The translations under genes were made by a program, and so were the position numbers. The notes under the pieces were generated by a model that made no database searches, was not told the DNA's origin, and worked only from the letters and a program-made list of their open reading frames with translations. 64,000 nt of DNA from Toxotes chatareus. Taxonomy: Eukaryota > Chordata > Actinopteri > Toxotidae. Shown in pieces: positions 1-64,000 of the stretch. Each line of letters opens with the position of its first letter. The stretch's first letter is position 1. The stretch spans positions 9,940,177-10,004,176 of the forward strand of contig CM028898.1 in the NCBI GenBank assembly GCA_016801885.1. The letters run 5' to 3'.

Positions 1-591
1 CTCTTTCTCTATCACCTAAAATGTTGATGTGTTCCTTTAAATCAAAAGTCAAAATCCAGACTACACCTATGTGCTACTGTTGCTGGCCACCTTAAGATCA
101 CTCAGGGTTACTGCAGTGGTGTTTATGTATTTCCACCATGTGTCTTCAAAACAACTACCGTCTGATTACCACCACTACGGCTGTCAGCCGTGTTCAACCC
201 CACACCGGCTGAGAACAGAGCTGACACAGTGAGACAGAGAGAGAGAGAGGGGGGGGGAGTGAGTCAGGATAATGGATAAGCCAGCACAGTGACAAAGTGG
301 TGATTCCTACAGCACTACGCCTGGGTGTGTGTGTGTATGTGTGTCTTTGTGTGCAGGCGTTTTTCTTGTGTGCGAGCGGGTCGACAATCCGTTTTCTCCT
401 GGGATACATCAATCTAACACAAGGTCACACTGTCTCTCCTCTACAGTCTTCTCCTTTCACTCCTCTGCTCTCTTCTTTCAATCTGTCCTCCACTACCAAC
501 CCTCCTCTTCTTTTCTCCTCTCCATTCCCCTCAAATCGTCTCCTCTCTCCTCTCTAATTTTGTCCCCTCTGCTCCCCCTCCGTCCTCCATG

Positions 592-668
592 GATGAATGG
601 ATAGGAGGGGGGAAAGGATGGAAGGGTAGATGAATGGGTGATGGATGAATGGCTGGGTGGTTGGATAG
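592..668. repeat. TGGATGAA-like degenerate minisatellite
   Basis: Repeated variants of TGGATGAATGG, GATGGAAGG and TGGTTGGATAG run through this stretch with no fixed period. Low-complexity purine-rich sequence. Confidence 0.7.
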
Positions 669-787
669 AGAAGACGGAGAGGAATCGGACCCGGGGGAGA
701 GGTGTAGATTGGTGTACCTGCTGATGGAAGCTTAAAAAGGACATGACATACAAGAACTTTTAAAGTTTGAAAAAAAAGCACTCTTAC

Positions 788-828
788 TTGAAATACAAGA
801 GCAGAAAACCTCTGCTCTTGTATTTCAA
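788..828. repeat. Perfect 18-bp inverted repeat with 5-nt loop
   Basis: Arms are 788-805 (TTGAAATACAAGAGCAGA) and 811-828, which is its exact reverse complement. The loop is AAACC. This is too short for a typical miRNA precursor; its origin is unknown. Confidence 0.95.
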
Positions 829-1779
829 CCTTTTTACTACCACATTTCTCAGTTCTCTCTCGTGTTGTATATTTTTAGAAGTTGACCCATACGAACACTT
901 ATACACATATTGTTCACAATATTATGTCACTGTGAGGCTGTTAATCCTCATTCATTTTATTGTTTGCTTGTGAACAAGACACATTTTTATGCAGTTGTAG
1001 CAGAATTTTTTAAGGGTGTTCCAAAAGGTGATTTTTTTTTTTTTTTTTTTTTTTTTTTGTTGGAGGAATTACATCTCAAGAAACCTCACTTGATGCAACT
1101 GCATATTTCATGACAGACTCCTCCAACTGCTCTCTTGTTATATTATCCATTTCACTTCAGTCTGGCTCACGAGAATGGACAGTTTCATCATAAATATAAT
1201 AATATTTACTTTGCCGTTTTTTTGAGAGTGCCAGATCCAGATTCTGTGGCCATCAATCAAGCAGTAGAAACAGCTCTTTCAAACTCCTCTCTCCTTTAAG
1301 AGAGAAGTCTTCTCAGGAATCTGATCAATGCAGACGTCTCTCAAAACAGCGCGTTTGCCTTTATCGCTACAGTATGTTCCCATATTACTCCAGCATATTT
1401 TGTTCACCATCATTGGGTTTTCCTATTCACAATCTAGACTCCAGGCAAGGTAGCCAAGCGAGTATTTAACAGATGGTAACAAGCAGAATGCAGTGAAGTA
1501 CAACTTCAACCCAAATGAGCACAATTTTTTCACAATATGGCATGGTAAAAATTTTGATTAAAAAGCTTCAGAAACTATTTGAACTCATATTCCAAAGAAT
1601 ATGCTTAATCTTAAATTGGAAAGTTAGCAGTCACCTCACAACACTACAGACTTTATCTTTAATTGTTTTTTTCTCTTAATTTGACAAGTTTTAAACACTG
1701 TTGTGGGATATTGTGTTAATATATATTCAGTGTCAGGATGGACATAACCACTATTGGTCTAATATAAAATTAATATGTT

Positions 1780-1912
1780 AAATAATGAGCTTTATTATTA
1801 ATTTATTTCCCCTGCACAGAGCCAAGCTAGCTTTTTCCCTCTGCTTCAAGTATTTGTGCTAAGCTAAGCTAACTGTACTATCTGTGCATTTCCCAAAGTG
1901 ATGAACAATTGT
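1780..1912 (-). repeat. Percomorph interspersed repeat copy (TTAGCTTAGC family), reversed
   Basis: Reads CAGAGCCAAGCTAGC, then GTGCTAAGCTAAGCTAACTG, then GCATTTCCCAAA, the reverse complement of the family seen at 7872 and 55264, with an internal deletion. The family name is unknown to me. Confidence 0.6.
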
Positions 1913-2453
1913 TTTTTTTTGCAAAATTCAACTTCAACCCATTCACTATTGGATAGAAAACAAGAACACAGAACATAATTATCTTCAGAAGACTGCCTGC
2001 TGCTGTCTGTGTCCTGTGAAATGGGCTCACAGTGCATCACTCACAGGCCCAATCTGAAACATCATCAGATGAAATGAGTCAATTATTTCAGTGGAGGCAG
2101 GCCAGTGCGATGGCTCAGATGGATCTGTGATATCCTCCTCTGTCATCTGGGAAGAAAGCATCCTTGGCAGGCCAATACTTAATGCTAGTCCATGTCATCT
2201 GATACTGACTCTCACATGCTAATTTCTCGTTGGATTATATGTACTGCAGCTATGATTAGTATTTTGATTTTCTTTCCTTACACATGCTATGGCCCAGCTT
2301 TCCCCAGTATGTTCCAGTGGTGTGCCACATATATGTTAAATATGTGTAAATATTTTCTTCAGAAATGCTTGTGAATCATAAATTATGGGCTTTAAATCAT
2401 TAGTTTTTGGGATTTGGCATGTATTCCTTTTCACTGATATATTTGTCAGTTAA

Positions 2454-2657
2454 ATATGAAGCTAAAGCTAGCATCTGATTTGCTTAGCTTAGCATAAAAG
2501 CTGGAAATGGGGAAACATGGCAAGGTTCAAAAGCCTGGTGTCAAAGATTACTAACCACTAATCAAAACCTTATTTAATCATCACCTTATTCTTTCTTTTA
2601 ATCCATAAAAACACTGAAGTGTGAAAACAACAATTTGTGGTTTTAAAGAGGCTCAAG
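2454..2657 (+). repeat. Percomorph interspersed repeat copy (TTAGCTTAGC family)
   Basis: Contains TATGAAGCTAAAGC, TTGCTTAGCTTAGCATAAAA, and further on AAAAACACTGAAGTGTGAAA and AATTTGTGGTTTTA, in the same order as other family copies. Diverged. Confidence 0.65.
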
Positions 2658-5287
2658 GAATGTTGAACTGTGCCTTTAATCTTGTGACAATAAGATACTT
2701 AAGAATACTTTAAAGGCCAATATTAATAACTTTGTTATAAGCAAAGCGACAGCTTTTCTCTTTGGAAAGACTTAGTCTACATTAGCACTGAATCCTGGCT
2801 CAATACAAACACACACACACACACAATCAGCGTTGCCCAGGTGCCCTCATTGAGTCACAGTCTCAGCATGTATATTTTATGGTAACTCTAGCATGTGTGA
2901 ATGTGAGTCACTGTGTGAGTGCAGACAGGCATATGGGCTTGAACTGCGTGAAGCCTGGCGTGAATGTGCATATGGAGCTGTGTTGTGAAGGAACGGATCC
3001 TAAGCAGCATGCGTGCCTGTGTGTGCGTGTTGTGGAGACAGTTGCTAAGCTGTGTGTGTCTGTGTGTACTAAACAACAATTGTTGCTTTCAACAAGCTGA
3101 TGCCTGTTTGGACTCTTGGGTGATTGCTGTGGTCTTCAGCTGCAGTCACAGTCACAGTCACTTCCCTCTGTCTTTTCTTCCTCAGTCGACTTTGTTCTTA
3201 AAGGGGACTTTTTTTCTGGCACCCTTGGCAGCCTGTACCTGATTATTTTGCCTGCCAAAGTTAGATGGAAAGAATCTGAATAGTAAATAAAGAGGATATT
3301 GATTGAAACACACCAGGTTCAAATAGAGAGGCATTGGATGGATGATAAATCTGAAACGGAGCAAGCCTTTCTCATTGACTGTGTGATATTGTCTGAACAC
3401 AGAGGTCTATTTCAGAGTTGTGCGTCTTTTTATGTGGTCCACACCTTGAACCCTTCACCCCCATTCCCCTCACACGGCTCTCCATGGAGCTTTTCGTCAG
3501 CTTGACAGGAACCTGGCAATAGATGGATTTATTCACTTGTTAATGAACAAAGTCATTTCAGTGATTTTTTTTCCCAGAAACTTTCACAGAGGAATGCACA
3601 CTTGAATACACTAAGAATAAGTGAATGCTTGTAGGAAGACAAGTACATATCAATGAGGGAAGGAAGGCACAGGTAAACTTTTGAGGGACACTTGAGGGGG
3701 ATAGGTACCTGTAAACAAGAGAACACTAAGTATAGGAGCACTTTGAGTGGACATCTCATACAAACAAGTGTTCTCTTGTAAGGAAATATGCCCATGACCT
3801 GTTTGAGAGAAGAGCAGAGAATTTTTGCATTGCAATGCATTTCACTCTTCATCCTTAATTTCCGCCCATGGTGGGGTTTTTCTGCAATAAGATTTCAATT
3901 TATGTTAACTGTGTTATGCAAAGAGAAATGCATGATTTAATCGAGGACCTGCTAACAGTTTGTGGCAACTTAATTGATTGATTTCATCTTATTGGTTAAA
4001 CTTTTACACTATTACATGGACACATTTGGTTTAATCAGGATTACACTTGAGGGAAGTGCCTGCAATTTCTTCAAATTGACTGCAGACACATAGAGATTAG
4101 ACTTTAAATTAGCATTACCTGTACTCAGGGTATTCAATTTTAGTTCGTTTTATTTCCAGATCTTATCATGTTCATCTCTCACTTCGTATTACAACACAGA
4201 CTTTTTACTGTTTCATCCCATTTAATTTTTATTATTTGAGGGGGAGAGCATACTGACAGGTGGAGAGAAGGAGGCAGATGAGAGGAGACAGAGGAGGGAA
4301 GAAACCAAGGGGAGAGAAAGAGGGGAGACACAGAGATGCCCCATAGAGAACAAATGGCTGGTTAGTAATAGATGAGGGGCATCAGTTTACACTGAAGGAT
4401 AAAAAGGCAGTCAAGCAGAGGATACACATCTGTCATCTGCCGCTCACACACACTCATACGCACACACAGGCCAGCTGGTAGAGTGTGATGTAACTAGTGA
4501 CTATTGCTCCGTGGCTCATGCATCTTCCTGGATTGCTAACCTGAAATGCACCCTCAGAAAAAGCTTCTGAGGGATAAAGATGGTAAAATTCTCACCCACC
4601 ACCACAGAGACCTGAGATTGTGGATGAACACATAGGCAATCAGGCCAGGTTTGTGGTTGGAAAACTAATGAGGGTCCACTCCAGTTGTTTGGTTGGGGAA
4701 CCATCTCAGAGAGGTTGAACTAGCATTAATCTCCCTCACACGAAGCCCTAAAGGAAGTGGCTGGCTATTTTCATATGCAACTAATTTGTGTGGAGCCCCT
4801 AAAGGGTCAAGGGGGGTTTTGATTTTTTTTTTTTTTTTTTTACAGGACCACTTTTGTGTTCCCATGCAATACTTTTGCATGTTCCATAGGAACAGTGTTG
4901 GCCCAGTCCAGTCACAACAGTTTAGTGAGTACTAAACAGTCAGTTTAGGGAAATGCTCTGCAGATGCTACGGAGAGCAGACACTTTACATGATGCATTTG
5001 TTGCTCTTTAGTCTTTTCAAAAGGCTGAGCTCCAACAGGATATAGCCACAGACTGTGAGCACAGCTGCTGCTCTGTCTGGCTGTGGTGCTTGAAGCCTTC
5101 TCACTACACAGCTAAGTTAACCAGCTCTGCTAATTATCTATCTCGCTGCAATGACACAGACCTGCACCTGAGCCAGCCACCACTGAGGGTTCACCCACTC
5201 CTGCTGTGGTGACAACCAGCAGTGATCTACCACATAATCCATAATACTATATCATAATACAGGTCAGCCTTTTCTCTACGGATCAGA

Positions 5288-5458
5288 GGGAATGCAAAAT
5301 GTGCTGCTAGGTAACGCAAAATATTGCCAGGGTACGCAAAACTTAATGTGAGGGACAAAAAATTTATTGCACGGGAACCCAAAAATATGGTGAGGGGCCA
5401 TAAAACTTAATGCGACGGGACGCACAATTTACTGCCAGGGAAAGCAAAGGAATTTCAG
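5288..5458. repeat. Tandem repeat, about eight copies of a 21-22-bp unit
   Basis: GGG-start units begin near 5288, 5309, 5330, 5352, 5373, 5395, 5417 and 5438. The approximate consensus is GGGAACGCAAAATTTATTGC plus two bases. Units differ by several substitutions, but spacing is regular. Confidence 0.85.
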
Positions 5459-5737
5459 ACGAACAAACCAGCATTAGTGAATATGTTTTGTAGAGAAAAT
5501 AATGCTGACTGGAATTTTTCAACACAACGGGGAAACGTGCATTGAATGTATATACAGGATATGGATCTGCAGGATGTTCACTGTCAACATAAATTGTTTT
5601 CCCTAAAATATCAGATCCTGGCCCATAAAGCATGATTAGCATTTTTTCAGTTATGTTCTGACAAATCAAATAATTTGTTTGGAGGGGGAGATTATTGTGT
5701 TGGGACTCATCCTTGTTAAATATTGCAACCCTTGCTA

Positions 5738-5865
5738 TAAAGCAATACTTTGACGTTTTGGGAAATGTGCTTTTTGTATTCTCTCTGAGAGTTAGATGAG
5801 CAGATCAACAGCCATCCGATGACTGTGCATTAAGTATGGAGCTTAGCTGGAAGCCCCCATTTACA
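5738..5865 (+). repeat. Percomorph interspersed repeat copy, 5' part
   Basis: TTTGACGTTTTGGGAAATGT and GAGAGTTAGATGAGCAGATC match the start of the family seen more completely at 7872 and 55264. The TTAGC core is degraded (GAGCTTAGCTGGAAG). Confidence 0.6.
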
Positions 5866-6540
5866 CTAGCCAGCATTTATTCATCTAACAAGATGACAAG
5901 ATGTGGGACGCAGAAGACAAACCCTAGTCTTTAGTGTCGAAGTCCTGTGCAGCGTATATTCAGCTGCCACCTGCTCACTTTTACTTTGGTCTGAGGGGTC
6001 AGTTTTAAATCAGCACACCTATTCTTTGCCTCCTTGCTACTATGACAGATTGAAAAACCAGTCATTTTCAGCACTGAGATAAGCTAATTCTGAGCCCTAG
6101 GACAGTTTCATCTATATTTGGAAACATTCAATAGTGTCTCCACTTGCAAGGAAACAAGAAACAATACCAAGGAATCCTGAGATAATCTATGATGTCACAC
6201 AGCAGTAAAGCTTAATCGTGAAGGGGAAGAGAGAGAGTGTAGGAGAGGGAAAGTGAGTGTGATCATTGTTCCATGAAGTCTATTTTCTAGGTGAGCAGAT
6301 ATCCGTCTTCTAGACTTCCTGTGGGATTTTTCCCAACCCTCCTCCAGAGCTGTACAATGATGTTGCCCCGTGTGGTGAATGTGGGTGTTCTTGTATTTAT
6401 ATATCCTGGCAAGGACAGAGGGATGAAGGAGAGTCCTTAAATGTGGCTGCTGTTTTCCACGCTGAATGGGACCATTTTAAGCCTCCAGCTTGGGAAAAAG
6501 CTTACAGAGATAAACACATCAACATCTGTATATTTTACAT

Positions 6541-6544
<4 letters not shown>

Positions 6545-6592
<48 letters not shown>

Positions 6593-6605
6593 ACACACAC
6601 ACACA
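6545..6605. repeat. CA microsatellite
   Basis: About 30 CA units with one TA interruption near 6588. It lies 230 bases upstream of the microexon. Confidence 0.98.
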
Positions 6606-6838
6606 TCACAGCACATTTCTTATTTGCTTGGACTTTGTTAGTCTGCGCCCGTCTTTTTCAAAACTTCAAACCTACTTACTGCATTTAATGTCTAATTCCC
6701 TCTTTTTTCTATGAAGGTTGATTCTTGTCTTTGATTAATTTTTCCTCTGCTTTTTCCTTCCTCCTTTCCTCCCTTGGCTACTACCTTCCTTCTCCTCTTC
6801 CTTCCTTCCTGGTGGGACGTGGCTGTTGCTTTCGACAG

Positions 6839-64000
<57,162 letters not shown>

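Larger units (their letters stand above)
1..6838. other. 5' sequence, intron upstream of the first visible exon
   Basis: No supportable exon is visible here. I looked for a signal-peptide exon ending in Tyr-Asp-Asp plus one base before GT and did not find one. The stretch holds low-complexity GA and CT tracts (235-260, 440-600), a TGGATGAA-like minisatellite, an 18-bp perfect hairpin at 788-828, a poly-T run at 1031-1058, three interspersed repeat copies, a 21-bp tandem repeat at 5288-5458 and a long CA repeat at 6545-6605. Short open frames here are CA, CT and T-tract artefacts. Confidence 0.7.

Noticed and set aside
1031..1058. Long poly-T as a possible reversed retroposed-gene tail
   Set aside because: No coding sequence or target duplication lies beside it. 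A simple homopolymer is the better explanation.
4573..4582. Candidate end of the signal-peptide exon (GATAAAGATG before GTAAAA)
   Set aside because: It lacks the expected Tyr-Asp-Asp ending and has no signal-like hydrophobic stretch upstream.
6441..6688. Open frames of His-Thr repeats
   Set aside because: They are translations of a CA microsatellite with no other coding support. The same holds for frames around 30400-30580, 31610-31926, 43000-43230 and 51070-51150.

Overview
This is non-coding-rich vertebrate DNA, almost certainly from a teleost fish and probably a percomorph. The evidence is an exon/intron gene with consensus GT-AG junctions, dense CA/GT microsatellites, and several interspersed repeats that I recognise as typical of percomorph genomes, such as the family with core TTAGCTTAGCTTAGCATAAA. 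A decayed L2/CR1-type LINE and a decayed Tc1-type transposase are also present. There are no operons, CRISPR arrays, phage or other prokaryotic features.

One gene is supported. It runs on the + strand from about 6.8 kb past the right edge and is the 5' half of protocadherin-15 (pcdh15; paralogue a or b undetermined). I can place 23 coding exons, from a 15-nt microexon (6839) to an exon cut by the window end (63960). Together they encode roughly 948 residues: the mature N-terminus, cadherin repeats EC1 to EC8, and the start of EC9. Phases join correctly at every junction. The signal-peptide exon lies upstream of the window. EC9-EC11, the membrane segment and the cytoplasmic domain lie downstream. 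PCDH15 is the lower half of the inner-ear hair-cell tip link, where its EC1-EC2 bind cadherin-23. It also acts in photoreceptors.

Layout: 1-6838 is 5' intron sequence with an 18-bp perfect hairpin, an eight-copy 21-bp tandem repeat and repeat copies. EC1 is encoded at 6.8-14.2 kb, EC2 at 14.1-19.7 kb, EC3 at 19.6-28.7 kb, EC4 at 28.6-33.0 kb, EC5 at 33.0-40.7 kb, EC6 at 40.6-51.0 kb, EC7 at 51.0-58.5 kb, EC8 at 58.5-61.4 kb, and EC9 begins at 61.4 kb. The largest introns (7.5-13.3, 19.7-25.8, 33.8-40.6, 46.1-50.9 and 51.1-58.1 kb) hold only repeats and unremarkable AT-rich sequence as far as I can see. The LINE sits in the 40.7-43.5 kb intron and the Tc1 relic in the 58.6-59.9 kb intron.

Points most worth checking: a one-base deletion in the EC8 exon (59916-60151) that breaks an otherwise intact reading frame; the 15-nt microexon near the N-terminus; an Asp-to-Asn change at a probable EC3 calcium site; a duplicated 5' splice site after the 31087-31221 exon; and several structured repeats (21-bp tandem array, GT/AT/AC palindrome, TIR element between GT tracts, nested transposon). 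I found no convincing previously undescribed biological system. Comparisons with human or mouse PCDH15 and with repeat families are from memory, not from a search.
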